DNA of 64,000 nt, taken from positions 230,438 through 294,437 of the forward strand of contig NC_018231.1 in the NCBI RefSeq assembly GCF_000227135.1, written 5' to 3'. Below the pieces are notes generated by a model, which ran no database searches, was not told the origin of the DNA, and saw only the letters and a program-made list of their open reading frames with translations. This DNA comes from Leishmania donovani. Its lineage: Eukaryota; Euglenozoa; Kinetoplastea; Trypanosomatida; Trypanosomatidae. This document shows positions 1 through 10,496 of this stretch, piece by piece (the first letter of the stretch is position 1; each line of letters opens with the position of its first letter). Position numbers and translations under genes: made by a program.

Positions 1-1280
1 ACACGCGCGGTGATCGTCTATGTGGCGCAAAAAGCAGCGGAGACAGCGGTCGAGGAAAGGCCATCATTCGTTGCGGACACGCGCGGTGTGCGCGGCAGTC
101 GTGCACACACACACACACACACAAGCGTGCAAGCACACAGCAGCGGTAGGCGGAGGAGGCGGAGGAGGCGGCGGAGCGAGAGGGTGCCGCGTCAGCCAAG
201 GCTTGAACTTGAAACGGAACTGAAAGCAGTCGCTCATGTGAATGGATCCGATTGAAGGGCTAACTTCACTCGAGTGCTAAGGGATGCGTCACATCATGCG
301 CGTGGCCACCGTGCGGCGCTGTCTGTGCGCCGAAGGTGACCTCCTCGCGTTAGTGCTGTGTCACACACAAGAGGCACATACGACATGAGCGGAAATGGCA
401 AGAGAGGCCGATTGCGGTAGATGTCTGCCTTGGCCTGCTCCCCAGGATGGCAAAACGGACAGAGAGGGAGAGGCAGAGATCCGAAAGGCGTGGTGAGGGG
501 TACGTGTGTGCGCGGGTGTGTAGGCCAGTTTAGAAGGGCAGATGTGTAAAAGAGAAAGTTGAATACAATTGTGGGGGGGAGGGCTCAGGTAAAACTTGGT
601 GGTGCCGACAGTGTCGCATATAAACCTGCGTCGCCTCTCCCGGAACCGCACTCTTTTTTCCAGGGCGGAGAAGGGGCGAGACGCGCGGCTGTGGAGGGAG
701 TAGGGGAGAGAAAGAGCTTGCGGAGGCAAAGGGCGGCCTCTTAGGCATATCGGCCATCTCGAACCCGTGCCCTTGTATCGAGCTGCGTGCGCAGGTGCGG
801 ATGGACGCTGCTCGGCATCTGGGAGAGGTCCCTTTTGCTCATGGCACCCGTCGGATTCGGCGGCACCCGTTACTCTTTCACCTCCGTCCTGCCCTCTCTC
901 TCTGTGCGCGCGCGTGCCACGCCTGTTGAAGTACGACGATGGTCGTCCAAGGGATGCGGTCCTCGACCATGATCCTCGGCACAGCTGTCACACAGGGGCA
1001 CACGCGTACAGTGGTTAGGAACCTGATGCCCAACAGAGAAGGAAAGAAGAAAAAGGTGCACAGAAGTACACGCGCACAGAATAGAATACACATAGCAAAC
1101 TCTCACCAACAACCGAACGGCGAAGAAGAAACAGCACAGCAGGCCTCTACTGAGGCGGAGGAGGGGGCCAGGGGCTTCGGCCGTGCCTATCTGTCAGTCA
1201 CCGCTGCTCCGATGCCACCTGAGCGGTGGCGTGTGCATGTTGGGAGGGGGTGGGAAAAGGCGGTGGCGGATGCGCCACAG
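1..1280. other. gene-free spacer, probably 3' UTR of the phosphatase gene
   Basis: No reading frame here has protein-like composition. The stretch carries a short CA run near 103-122, a GGC/GGA-rich run near 148-180 and purine-rich runs typical of trypanosomatid untranslated DNA. Since transcription runs leftwards, it should hold the 3' UTR of the gene at 1281-2210 and the spacer to the next gene outside the window. Confidence 0.6.
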
Positions 1281-2210
1281 TCATGTTGCTTCTCCCAAGC
1301 TAGCCGCTACCGCTGCTGTTGCTGCGGTAGCCATAATGGAGGGCGCTGTGGAGTGGCCGCTGCTGCTGGCGATCGTCGGGGCCGCAGACGTGACGGGCTG
1401 TGACGGCTGCTGCTGCTGCATGGCTACCGCAGCTGAAGGGCCGGATGTGGATGCTGTGACCGTTGGACCGCTACCCGCGGTAGCGGCAGCTGCCGCCGCT
1501 GGTCCCGCGGGCGCCGCCGTGACGGAGGCGGCGCCTGGCACAGCAGCCGCTGTATTTCCCGTCGATTTGCTCGTGCTGCTGCCATTCTTCTTCATGAGGT
1601 GCTTGTCCGGTGCGAGGAGGCTGTACCCGAGCTGCATCGCCTCCGCCTCCATGAGTTCGCGGTCGGACGTCACGAGCGTCACGCGCGGCGTCACGGTCAC
1701 CCACGACGCCACAAACGGCGGGGTCAGCTTCACAATGGGGTGGTAGAGCTCGACGTACTGCTGATCCCCGACTCGAGCCTTGTCGCTGGCAAAACGCTTG
1801 TACTCCTCGAAGATGGACACCAAAGACCAGCCTTGCAGGTGACGCAAGCAGGCCACGACGGTGCCGGTGCGGTGCTTGCCCTTGTTGCAGTGGATGAGCA
1901 GGGGGAGGTTGCGAGTGTCGCAGATGGCGCTGAGAATGCGGTGCATCAGGGGCTCGGAGATGTCACAGAAGGGCTCCTTGTTGCCCTCCGTCGGGAAGCG
2001 CAGGACATGAATGCCTTTCTCCTCGCAGAACTTGAGATTGCTCTCGGCGTAGTCCTCCGGGCAGAGGTATAGGATGCTGCGCAGCCGCAGCGCGCAGAGA
2101 AAGGAGTAGTTCTTCTTGGTTGGGTAGCCGCTTCGGTACACGCCAGGGCACACCATAGAGAAGTTGATCGTTGGCACGAGGGGCTCTCGTGAGGCAGAGG
2201 CGGTGGGCAT
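1281..2210 (-). CDS. Siw14-like atypical dual-specificity phosphatase
   Basis: The 309-residue protein has an N-terminal phosphatase domain (about residues 10-165) and an Ala/Ser/Pro/Thr-rich tail. The active-site loop is HCNKGKHRTG with Cys108 and Arg114, the CX5R signature. The Lys and His inside the loop are typical of the Siw14 / plant PFA-DSP branch, and the lead-in 'NFSMVCPGVYRSGYP' also fits that branch. Family members hydrolyse the 5-beta-phosphate of inositol pyrophosphates and may act on phosphoproteins; the substrate here is inferred, not shown. No signal peptide or membrane span is visible, so a soluble protein is expected. The tail of about 110 residues is absent from the roughly 200-280-residue yeast and plant relatives I know, and may be disordered. 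The start is the first ATG of the frame, nine codons before the conserved domain. Confidence 0.88.
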   Translation of the reverse strand: MPTASASREPLVPTINFSMVCPGVYRSGYPTKKNYSFLCALRLRSILYLCPEDYAESNLKFCEEKGIHVLRFPTEGNKEPFCDISEPLMHRILSAICDTRNLPLLIHCNKGKHRTGTVVACLRHLQGWSLVSIFEEYKRFASDKARVGDQQYVELYHPIVKLTPPFVASWVTVTPRVTLVTSDRELMEAEAMQLGYSLLAPDKHLMKKNGSSTSKSTGNTAAAVPGAASVTAAPAGPAAAAAATAGSGPTVTASTSGPSAAVAMQQQQPSQPVTSAAPTIASSSGHSTAPSIMATAATAAVAASLGEAT

Positions 2211-2539
2211 CCGATGGAGTTGCCTTTCCGAACAACGCCGCCGTGCTCTCTCGTGTGTGTGCTTGTGGTGGTGGTGGGGAGGGAAGGCTGCTTGCAGTAT
2301 GCGCGCGTGCTGTTGAAGCGCGATGGAAAGCTGCTATCACGCTTTCGCGCGTCCATCGGCGAGGTAGGCAGGGAGGAGGAGGGGGGTGGGAGAGGATGCG
2401 TGTACACGCCCCGGCGAGAATGGCATGCGGCAAAAGTGAAAGACGACTCCCGGCCTGTCGCACGCCTCGCGCATCGTTGGGTGGCTTTGCAGAACATCCT
2501 GCACCCATCAGGCGCCAGTGCGCAACACGTGAAGAGTGT

Positions 2540-2745
2540 GTGGAGGAGGTGGGGGTGGGGGTCGGGGGGGGGGGGGAAGGGGCTGAGATAAAGATGANNN
2601 NNNNNNNNNNNNNNNNNNNNNNNNNNNNNNNNNNNNNNNNNNNNNNNNNNNNNNNNNNNNNNNNNNNNNNNNNNNNNNNNNNNNNNNNNNNNNNNNGGGG
2701 GGGGTGGAGGGGGGGGGGGGGGGAAGCGGCTGAGATACAGATGAT
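2540..2745. repeat. G-rich repeat interrupted by an assembly gap
   Basis: Long G runs and a GGGGAAG-GGCTGAGATA-AGATGA block occur on both sides of the N run at 2598-2696, with two mismatches between the copies. This is a short tandem repeat of roughly 40 bases or more that broke the assembly. It lies in the spacer between the phosphatase and the DENN gene. The G strand could form quadruplexes. Confidence 0.75.
2598..2696. other. assembly gap
   Basis: A run of 99 N placed inside the G-rich repeat. Four other gaps in the window have exactly this length, so the size is a placeholder and not a measurement. Confidence 0.98.
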
Positions 2746-2875
2746 ACACAGTTGAACGGAAAGTTAGAGACGCTCGCGCGTGGCCATGCAGGCATCACCA
2801 TACACGGCCTCCACACCATGCGAACCCCTTCCTCACATTGGCTTCTCGTGTACGCATACCCTTCTCCTTTTTCCG

Positions 2876-5800
2876 TTAGAAGAAGTTGTCAAGGGCATGC
2901 GATCGAGAAGCCGCCGTCGGCTGCTGCTGGCTGACATTCCCCGCTGCCGCTGCGTACGCCGTCGAGTGCGTCGGCGTGTCGGCAAAGAGATTGTCCATTA
3001 CGCCGCGAGGTGCTGGCGCCACATCGGCAGCGGGAGTCAGCGAGAATGCGACGCTGATGCATGGCGGTGTTGTTTCCATCCCACCTAGCATCATCGGAGG
3101 TCCAAGTGGTGCACCGGTACTCCATACGCCACCCTCACTGCCACTGCCGCCGCTGTCGGCGACCTGTGTCTGTGGCCTCTCAGCTGCCGTCCCCTGCACT
3201 GGGGCTGGCTGCACGCTCACCATCGCTGATGGTGCCTGGATGCCCCACGAGTCCCACACGTCGCGGTGGTGCGTCGTCGAGGCTGCTGTAGAGGCGTGCA
3301 TGGGCGATGCTTGGTGTTGCTGCGCATCTCCACCAGGGCTTCGATCCGGCAGGACAGGGCTCACAGAGGGGTAGTCCTGCGGGACGCCGCTGGTGAAGGC
3401 GCTCCACGCCGACGGCTGCGGGGCTGTTGACTGCGCTGACGCGGGAACTGAATACCGAGAGTCTTGTGGGACCGATGTCTCCGCAGGCTTCTCGGCTCTC
3501 GACGGTAGCAGCAGTCGCGACTGTGCAGACGAGGCGGAAGACGACGCAGCGGACGCGGGTGGCTTCGTTGCTTGCGAGAGCGACGGTTCCGATACGGCGC
3601 GCATCGCACGAGCCTCAACCTCATGCCACATGTTTATGCACGACGGGAACAGGAGTCCTACTAGCAAGTAGGCCGCCGCGGACCCGGCGTCCAGAGCGTC
3701 TCCACCGGCGCTTGCTGGTGAGATTTCTGCGCCTCCTGGTGTGACCGGACGCAGCAGCGACTCGTATGCATCGAACCTGTGCACGATGTCGAGCGGTAGG
3801 GCATGACAGATGTAGAGAGACGCTTCCGACATCGCTTGCAGACCTCGGTCATGCTTCTGTGCATCGGCGCTGATGTTGGTCTTATCCCGCCTGCCGTCCG
3901 GGTCAGTGCCGGCGCGGGCGATGGGGTCGAACATCTCCGACTCGATCCCCAGCCCATTCCCATACGCTCTTCCTCCGCTGTAGAAGCCGGCTTCAGGGAC
4001 GCTGTGGCCGCCACTGCCAAGACCTGCGACTCGCACCACGTTGACACAGTCATGCAGCGTGAAGTCCGTGTCGAGTGCGATGTGCTGCTGCTGCTCCTGC
4101 TGCCGGGCATACTTGATCCGCTGCGGTGGTGGCATACAGGTCTTGAGGAAGACTTGTGCGTTGCGGTTGCGGTGGTGGAGACGGCGGCCGCGACGGTCAC
4201 TGACAGCACCACCTGCTTCTCCGCTGCTGCTCTCTATCGAGGTTTTCTCCAAGTGTGATGTGACGGCGAATGACTGTCGGGCCACTGGTAGCTCCGAAAA
4301 GAGCGGAACGCTAAAGGTGTGCAGGCAGGCGATGGCAGCGGGGAGGTAAGCCGTGCGCAGTCCGCGCGAGCGTCCGTTGCCGCCGTAGCCATGCTTCATC
4401 GCCTTCGCGACTTTCGAAAAGAATCCACGAAAGCCACCACCACCACCACTGCCGCCGCCGCCATCGTTGCTGCCGCCATACACCCCAGAGCCACTCCCAC
4501 TGCAGGCGGCATGCTTTGCAGCGGCAACCGCGCCCTCCTCGGCGCCGTTGCAGCCGCCCGCGAGAAGCCGGATGGCACGCGGCACGCTCATCGACGACGA
4601 GGCGCCCGGTCGGTTCGCGAACCACCGCGTGACCAGAGCAGTGTACACGAGCCCAACCGCGTCCACGGAGGCCATGTCGGGGTACAGCTCCGCGTAGTGG
4701 AGACGCGCACGACTACACAGGAGCGCAAAGAGCGCCAGGTAGCGGACATTCGCCAGGAGGGGATGACCTTCCTCGCCTCTGCCGTGATGCCGAGGTGCCT
4801 GCGCCTTGCCCACGCGCGCTGGATCAGCGCCGGAGAAGACGCGACGCAGCCCCACCTGCTCCGCGGCCAAGACCGCGCACTCGAACTGCTTAAAAATGTG
4901 CGTGCGGGCGACGCGCTCTGCCAGTGCGTGGTGCTGGTCCATACCGGGCACCAAAAACACAGACAATTCAATGGCAGGGGCGCGACGCTGTCCAACTCCG
5001 CCAATGCCGCCGCTGCCGAGGGTCGTCGCGGACAACCCTCGGCGGTACGCCCCTGTGAAACGACTCACCATGTAGTCGAACACACCAGCCTGTACCTGCC
5101 AAACCTCGCTTAGGGACGGCGCCGGGAACTGCGGGACGGGGGCAGCAGCGAAGGATGCTGTTAACGACGCGGGCCCACCGGCGAAGGACTTGGAGAAGGA
5201 TCGTGCGAGGGCCTCCGTGATGGAGCGCAGCGATGTAGTGTCGTCGCCGTCGTCATCACCGGTGTGCGTCGCTGTAAGCTCACCATTGCCATCCTCGGCG
5301 TCGCTGTAGATGCTACGATTTGCCAAGGTGTCGTTGAGCGTGCTCTCGAAGGACATGTTGCTGCCGGCACCGGTGCTCATGATTGCCTGTCGCAGCCCTC
5401 GTGCCAGGCGCGCCGCCAGCGACTCAAGATCCTTTAGTCGAGCCTGCGTGTGCTGCGCCACCGCCTCCAGGCTGTGCCGAAAGAGACGGCGTTTATCAAC
5501 GCTCACCACGCGGCGCAGCTGGTCTCGAAGGTTGTCGCTGAAGGCAGGCAGGAGGTCCAGCGCAGCTGCGTTCATAACGTTCGACTTAGCCATGGCGCGC
5601 AGGCTGCTACGAACGGCGCCGTAAAGATCGGTGGCGCTGCGACTCCCGTCTCCCTCGCAGTTGTGCGACACGATTCGGCGGAGATTCACGTGCGCGCGAG
5701 TCGCCCAAGCGTTCACGGAGCGGCTGCTTGCCGCCACCGTTGCCACCGACCCGTCGGACGGGTCGGTCGATGCCGGAGAATCGGCCTGCGAGAACCGCGC

Positions 5801-7582
5801 TACTGGCTCCTGCGGGCATACACCAACGCAGCCGGTTCGAGCGTCGGCAATCCAGACCCGCAACGCGCGCTTGCCACTGCCACCGTAGCCGGTGACGCTC
5901 ACGCCTGCCTCGCCTGGCGAGGCAGACGAGAGGAGGATAAGATAGGGCTGGATGGCGGCGGTGCTGCCGACGAGAAAGCCGCTGCTCTCCGTCCGCTGCG
6001 AGGGTGGCACCGCGGCAGACGGCTTACCCGACGAAACTTGCTGCTGCTGCTGCGCAAAGGGGGGCTTCAGTAGGGTCTGCAGCAGCCCAGTCACCGCGGC
6101 CAGGTGCGGCGGGAGATATGGGACGAGCGGGGACACCCACGTGAGCGGGCTCAGCAGCGCCAGCAAGCTGACGACACAAGCGGACGCGTGCTGCGGAGTG
6201 GCGCCAAGCACCACCACCCGCTCCTCCTGCATCAGGAGCGACTGTAACACGCGCAAGGCGTCTTCGTTGAAGCTCAGCAAGAGGAGCGACAGCGGCACGT
6301 CGGCGTAGGGGTAGAGCAAGTCGAGGGGGCGGCAGAACGTCAGCAGATCCGAAACGGAGGATGCAAGCGGATGTGAGGCTATGGCGCCACCACTGCTGCT
6401 TGTGAGCGCTAGCTGCACGGTGAAGGTGTCCCCAGGCAACGTGCGACTGCTGACAGAGCCAAAGTGGAGCAGCTCCTTCGCCAGAGGCAGCACAACCTCC
6501 TCCTGTATCGCATCATCGAGGAGCGCCGTGTAGATGTCGTGAGGGGGTGCGGCGCTTGCTGACGCCGACTCCGTGGATGCGACGTGCTCACGGTACAGCC
6601 GCTGAGCGACGTAGCTCATGGCCGCCACCGCCTCGTGCGTGAGGGCACGCATGAAGTTGAACACCGGCGCATCACTCAGCACACACCATACAAGCACACT
6701 GGCCTCCTCGTCGCTGTCGTCACGCAACGAGGCGTCCAGGCGCTGACTGTCCAGGGCAGCTTTGGCAGCCGCGGCCGCTGCATCGACCACCCCGCCGCTG
6801 CCGCTGAAGACGTCGCCCTCCAGAATGAACGCGTAGCCGTGCACGTAGCCGCCGTCCTCACCGGCGCCCGCGTAGTGCACAACGTCGTTGTACCGCATCG
6901 GACCACCGCGAACGTCGGGCTCGGCTGACGGCGCGGTGCCTTCCCCTGCACAGCAGCGCACCGCCTGCTGCTCACACCACTGCACGAACTGCGATGATGG
7001 CAATGTCAAGTAGCAGCCCTCCGCAGAGACAGGCAGGAGGCACCACGGGTTCAGCTGCGGGCTGTGCGGCGTGACCGTGCTGCACCATGCCACGTCCTCG
7101 ACGAAGTTCGCCGTTGCAGCCGCGACAACACCTTGCAGCTGGCTGCTATCCATGCCTCTGCTGCGGGATGCGGGAGCGACCTCGGCCGAGGAGGCCAGCG
7201 CTACTGCCCGCGTAAGCTTCACCGATGTACGCACGACGTCGGTCTGCAGCCGGCGCAGCTTTACCCGCTGTGCAAGGCGGTCAGCGGCAAGACAGCCGAG
7301 CACGCCATGTAGCGAGGGATGCGCCTCCAGAAAATGCGCCGCTTCTTTCGGGGTGGCTGTGGCTGACCGCGGCGATGACGTCGACGTCAGCGGCGGCCCT
7401 TGCGCGTAGTGCGAGACGATGGACAGCTTTGGCAGCGCCGGAGCCGTCTCGCCCGCCGAGGACGCCGAGGGAGCCGACGGCGACAGCTGAAAGTGCGCCG
7501 TGGCGCGGAGCAGGAGAAGGCGTGTGATGAGCGGAACGCCGTCGCCAGCGCCGCCACCACCGCCGACTGTCCCGCCAAACAT
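2876..7582 (-). CDS. DENN-domain protein (candidate Rab GEF)
   Basis: A 1,568-residue protein. A uDENN-like part lies at about residues 230-335 and a central DENN core at about 420-600. The core reads as helix 'LSFNEDALRVLQSLLMQEER', strand VVVLG, the long helix with LLALLSPLTWVSPLVPYLP, then FLVGS and the VWIADARTG strand, matching the usual '.E.rvvv.s...LyPf.W...viPvLP...fliG...vvvDl' pattern. DENN proteins activate Rab GTPases at membranes; the target Rab cannot be read. The C-terminal 900 residues are mostly Ser/Ala/Gly/Gln-rich with Gly runs, and end in short acidic-aromatic motifs (DNLF, DNFF). I start at 7582 because MFGG begins there; the 54 upstream codons look like translated UTR. 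Assignment rests on the core pattern; the uDENN and dDENN borders are uncertain. Confidence 0.78.
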   Translation of the reverse strand: MFGGTVGGGGGAGDGVPLITRLLLLRATAHFQLSPSAPSASSAGETAPALPKLSIVSHYAQGPPLTSTSSPRSATATPKEAAHFLEAHPSLHGVLGCLAADRLAQRVKLRRLQTDVVRTSVKLTRAVALASSAEVAPASRSRGMDSSQLQGVVAAATANFVEDVAWCSTVTPHSPQLNPWCLLPVSAEGCYLTLPSSQFVQWCEQQAVRCCAGEGTAPSAEPDVRGGPMRYNDVVHYAGAGEDGGYVHGYAFILEGDVFSGSGGVVDAAAAAAKAALDSQRLDASLRDDSDEEASVLVWCVLSDAPVFNFMRALTHEAVAAMSYVAQRLYREHVASTESASASAAPPHDIYTALLDDAIQEEVVLPLAKELLHFGSVSSRTLPGDTFTVQLALTSSSGGAIASHPLASSVSDLLTFCRPLDLLYPYADVPLSLLLLSFNEDALRVLQSLLMQEERVVVLGATPQHASACVVSLLALLSPLTWVSPLVPYLPPHLAAVTGLLQTLLKPPFAQQQQQVSSGKPSAAVPPSQRTESSGFLVGSTAAIQPYLILLSSASPGEAGVSVTGYGGSGKRALRVWIADARTGCVGVCPQEPVARFSQADSPASTDPSDGSVATVAASSRSVNAWATRAHVNLRRIVSHNCEGDGSRSATDLYGAVRSSLRAMAKSNVMNAAALDLLPAFSDNLRDQLRRVVSVDKRRLFRHSLEAVAQHTQARLKDLESLAARLARGLRQAIMSTGAGSNMSFESTLNDTLANRSIYSDAEDGNGELTATHTGDDDGDDTTSLRSITEALARSFSKSFAGGPASLTASFAAAPVPQFPAPSLSEVWQVQAGVFDYMVSRFTGAYRRGLSATTLGSGGIGGVGQRRAPAIELSVFLVPGMDQHHALAERVARTHIFKQFECAVLAAEQVGLRRVFSGADPARVGKAQAPRHHGRGEEGHPLLANVRYLALFALLCSRARLHYAELYPDMASVDAVGLVYTALVTRWFANRPGASSSMSVPRAIRLLAGGCNGAEEGAVAAAKHAACSGSGSGVYGGSNDGGGGSGGGGGFRGFFSKVAKAMKHGYGGNGRSRGLRTAYLPAAIACLHTFSVPLFSELPVARQSFAVTSHLEKTSIESSSGEAGGAVSDRRGRRLHHRNRNAQVFLKTCMPPPQRIKYARQQEQQQHIALDTDFTLHDCVNVVRVAGLGSGGHSVPEAGFYSGGRAYGNGLGIESEMFDPIARAGTDPDGRRDKTNISADAQKHDRGLQAMSEASLYICHALPLDIVHRFDAYESLLRPVTPGGAEISPASAGGDALDAGSAAAYLLVGLLFPSCINMWHEVEARAMRAVSEPSLSQATKPPASAASSSASSAQSRLLLPSRAEKPAETSVPQDSRYSVPASAQSTAPQPSAWSAFTSGVPQDYPSVSPVLPDRSPGGDAQQHQASPMHASTAASTTHHRDVWDSWGIQAPSAMVSVQPAPVQGTAAERPQTQVADSGGSGSEGGVWSTGAPLGPPMMLGGMETTPPCISVAFSLTPAADVAPAPRGVMDNLFADTPTHSTAYAAAAGNVSQQQPTAASRSHALDNFF

Positions 7583-9593
7583 TCTCACGCCGCGACCGAC
7601 ACCAAACAGCAGGCGCGAATGAGCCGAGGAGATCACCGCAAGCGAAGAGGAAGAGAGCGAGGCGGGCGTGGTCAAAGGCTTGTGTGTGCGTGTGTGAGCG
7701 CATCGCGCGCGCGTGCAAGCCGGACGCAGTGTGCGATGACACAAGTACTGCTGCTGCTGCCGCTAATGCTGGCGGGTCTTCTTCCGTCGTGAGCGCGTGT
7801 CTCTGGGCGTGCGTGCGCACGAAGGGCGGAGAGAGGGGCGAGAGGTGGGGGTGGGGTGGATGGAGCAGCAGCCGCTTGCTCCGAGCGTCGGCGCGGGCAG
7901 AGGAGAAGAGATGCAGAAAGAACAAAGAACAGAAGCAGAAAAGAAATGACGGCAGCCGGGCTGCAAGGACAGCGGAACGAGGGAGGGAGAGAGGCGAGGT
8001 GCACACGTCCACACAGGCAGCAGAGCAGTTCGAGTGTGTGGTGGTGTGATGCTGATGGTGTGCACCCGCCAACAGGCGTCAGGGCCAGAGGAAAAGACAA
8101 GACAAGCAACACACAATAACAACGAGAACAAAAAGGAATGCAAGTGTGTAGGTTCACAAGCAAGCACAATCACATGGACACCGCGCGGTGATGGGCGCGA
8201 TCCACACAGGGTACTCCGTCTCTCTCTCTCTGCTTGCTTGCTTGAGTGTGTGTGTGCACGCCGAAGCAGCCGCGAGGCGGACGGTGAGGAGAAGGAGGGA
8301 CCAATATCTCACACTGACGAAGCGCAGGGCGAGAGGACGTGCGCGCCGCCTAGAAACGGCGAAGAAACGAGGCTGAGAGAGGCGACGATGGCGGCGGCGG
8401 AGGATGCGATGAAATACCTTGTCTGGTACTGGATGGGAAAGCACACAGACACAGACGCACAGACTCAGGGCAGCGCAAGTGTACCTATGTTCACGCCACC
8501 GTGTCTTCGACACTGCCGTGTAAGCGAAAGGCGGAAAGGTGTGCTACGACGCTGAATTTTATTGATGCAAAGACTCGGATGTCCGTTGCCACACTATCGC
8601 CACTGTTTCTACACCTTGCATCACGAACAGGCCACAGGAAGAGAGACCAGAAGGGATGGTGATCACGACGTCCATGAGTAGTTACGGGGGGGGGCAGCAG
8701 CAGAGAAGGATGACGGTAAGGGCGGGAGGCTGACGAGGTTTAGGGATGGAAAGAGCAGCAGCGGCAGCGGCGGCAGAGTGCGGTAGGTGGGGCTCACAGC
8801 TGTCTCAAACTTCCTCTCTTCGCGCGCTCGAGGCCGCATGGGCAGGTGGGCAGGCGCGCGACTCTTCAGGGTAGGATGCGCGTACGCAGTCATACACACC
8901 CTTTCACACATGTGCACTCGTGGTGATACTTGTTTCGCTTGATTTTACGATGCGATCAACATCTTACAGTTCCTCTGCTATGAAGGGGGCCGGGGCGAGA
9001 GTGGCAGTGGTCAACGTGCACCCACGCACGCATCGCCGCCTACAACGCACAACACAACGCAGGCGACACGGCGAGCAATGCCTTGTGGGGTGCGACTGAA
9101 GCGAAACGATAGAAAACAGGAAACAGCCCCCCTCTTCCCAAAGAAAGGTGGGGCGGGGGTGCAGTCGTGTACGGTGTAGGTGCGCGTCGGTGCGTGGCCT
9201 CCTCCTCCGCCTTTTTTTTTTCGCAGCCATGTACTCCCCGCATCCCGTGCAAGCAACGCGTCCCATGCACGCACGCACGCGCACACACAGAGGCAGGCCG
9301 GTAGATGGACCGATACACAAACAGGGGCGATTAAAACGACGAAAGCATAGTTAACGTGCGGAAAAGAAGGGATGGCGTGGGGGGTCAAGGGAGAGGCAGG
9401 AAGGGGTGAGGACGCTGCGGCTGATGGTCCGAGTGATGGACTGCGCAACGGTGGTACAGAGAGCGGCCTGCAACTGTCGCAGTCGGCGGGCTAGTGCGCA
9501 GCGCACCGACATTGAGCCTTTTAACGCTTCATGTACGCCCGCGCGTCCCCCTCCGAGCCTGAGGCTCCTCCCTTTTGGTCCTCCCCTCCTTCT
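7583..9593. other. gene-free spacer of about 2 kb
   Basis: Frames here give only Cys/Val/His or Ser/Pro-rich strings from simple repeats, with no protein-like frame on either strand. It should hold the 5' leader of the DENN gene (pyrimidine-rich on the minus strand near 7620-7670) and a long 3' UTR of spermidine synthase. Confidence 0.6.
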
Positions 9594-10496
9594 CTACTCG
9601 TTCAGGTGAGCCGCGAAGCGCGGCAGCACGAAGGCCGCCTTGTGCATGTCGCTGCTGTAATACTTGAGCTGGTCGGCGAACCCGAGCGACTCCACCGGCC
9701 TCATGGGCACCGTCACGTCCGTGTCTGCCGACTTGGCGCAGACCAGCGTGCCGATGCTGCCGCATGGGTAGGTCGGGATGTAGATCATTGCGTACTTGAC
9801 CGTGGCAAAGCCGATATCCTTCTTCAGGAATCCCATCATCATCTCTATCAACGGGCGGTGCAGCCAGACAGACTCGCCCTGGTTGCACACGACGCCGCCC
9901 GGCCGCAGAATGCGGAGCACATTCGTGTAGAAGTCCGCGCCGAACAGCTCCGACGCCGGCCCCTTCGGGTCCGTCGTGTCGATGATGATGACATCATACA
10001 CGCTATCCGGCGCTCTCTTTACGAAGGCGGCACCGTCGCCAACGGTCGCCGTCACGCACGGGTTCGCGAAGCCGCAAGCGATCTGTGGGAAGTGCTTCTT
10101 GCTCTGCTGAATCACGGCGCCGTCTATGTCAACGAGCTCGACGGACTGCACAATGCCGTCTTTCTCGCTCTTGTGGCGCAGCACCTCGCGCACGACACCG
10201 CCATCACCGCCGCCAATGATAAGCACGCGTTCCGGCTTGTGATGGCACGTCAGCGACAGGTTCGCAAGCATCTCATGGTACACAAACTCGTCGTAGTCCG
10301 TAAGCTGGATGACACCGTCGAGGGTCATGACGGTTCCCCACGGCCCGCTCGGGTCGGACTCGAACACGGTCAAGTGCTGGAACTCGGTGGGTTGGTCATA
10401 CAGAACCTTCTCCACCTTCAGCCCCTGTGCCTGGCCGGGCCACATGGTGCTCTCTTCACGGAACCAGCCATCAGGCAGAAGACCGGGGCCTGGCAT
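9594..10496 (-). CDS. SPDSYN: spermidine synthase
   Basis: Transfers the aminopropyl group of decarboxylated S-adenosylmethionine to putrescine, giving spermidine; in trypanosomatids spermidine then feeds trypanothione synthesis. From MPGPG the protein has 300 residues, the usual family length. It begins with the N-terminal strand domain, then the nucleotide-binding motif IIGGGDGG (residues 93-100), the acidic LVDIDG turn (121-126), VGDGAAF (152-158) and the catalytic loop IIDTTDPKGP (171-180) with Asp173 and Asp176, then the conserved IPTYPCGSIG segment. The frame opens 12 codons earlier, but MPGPGLLPDGW is the start I recall for Leishmania homologues, so 10496 is used. Compared with the human enzyme as I remember it, there are a few extra residues around 110-117, before the acidic turn. 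No targeting signal is obvious, so cytosolic action or a glycosomal route cannot be separated. Confidence 0.97.
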   Translation of the reverse strand: MPGPGLLPDGWFREESTMWPGQAQGLKVEKVLYDQPTEFQHLTVFESDPSGPWGTVMTLDGVIQLTDYDEFVYHEMLANLSLTCHHKPERVLIIGGGDGGVVREVLRHKSEKDGIVQSVELVDIDGAVIQQSKKHFPQIACGFANPCVTATVGDGAAFVKRAPDSVYDVIIIDTTDPKGPASELFGADFYTNVLRILRPGGVVCNQGESVWLHRPLIEMMMGFLKKDIGFATVKYAMIYIPTYPCGSIGTLVCAKSADTDVTVPMRPVESLGFADQLKYYSSDMHKAAFVLPRFAAHLNE

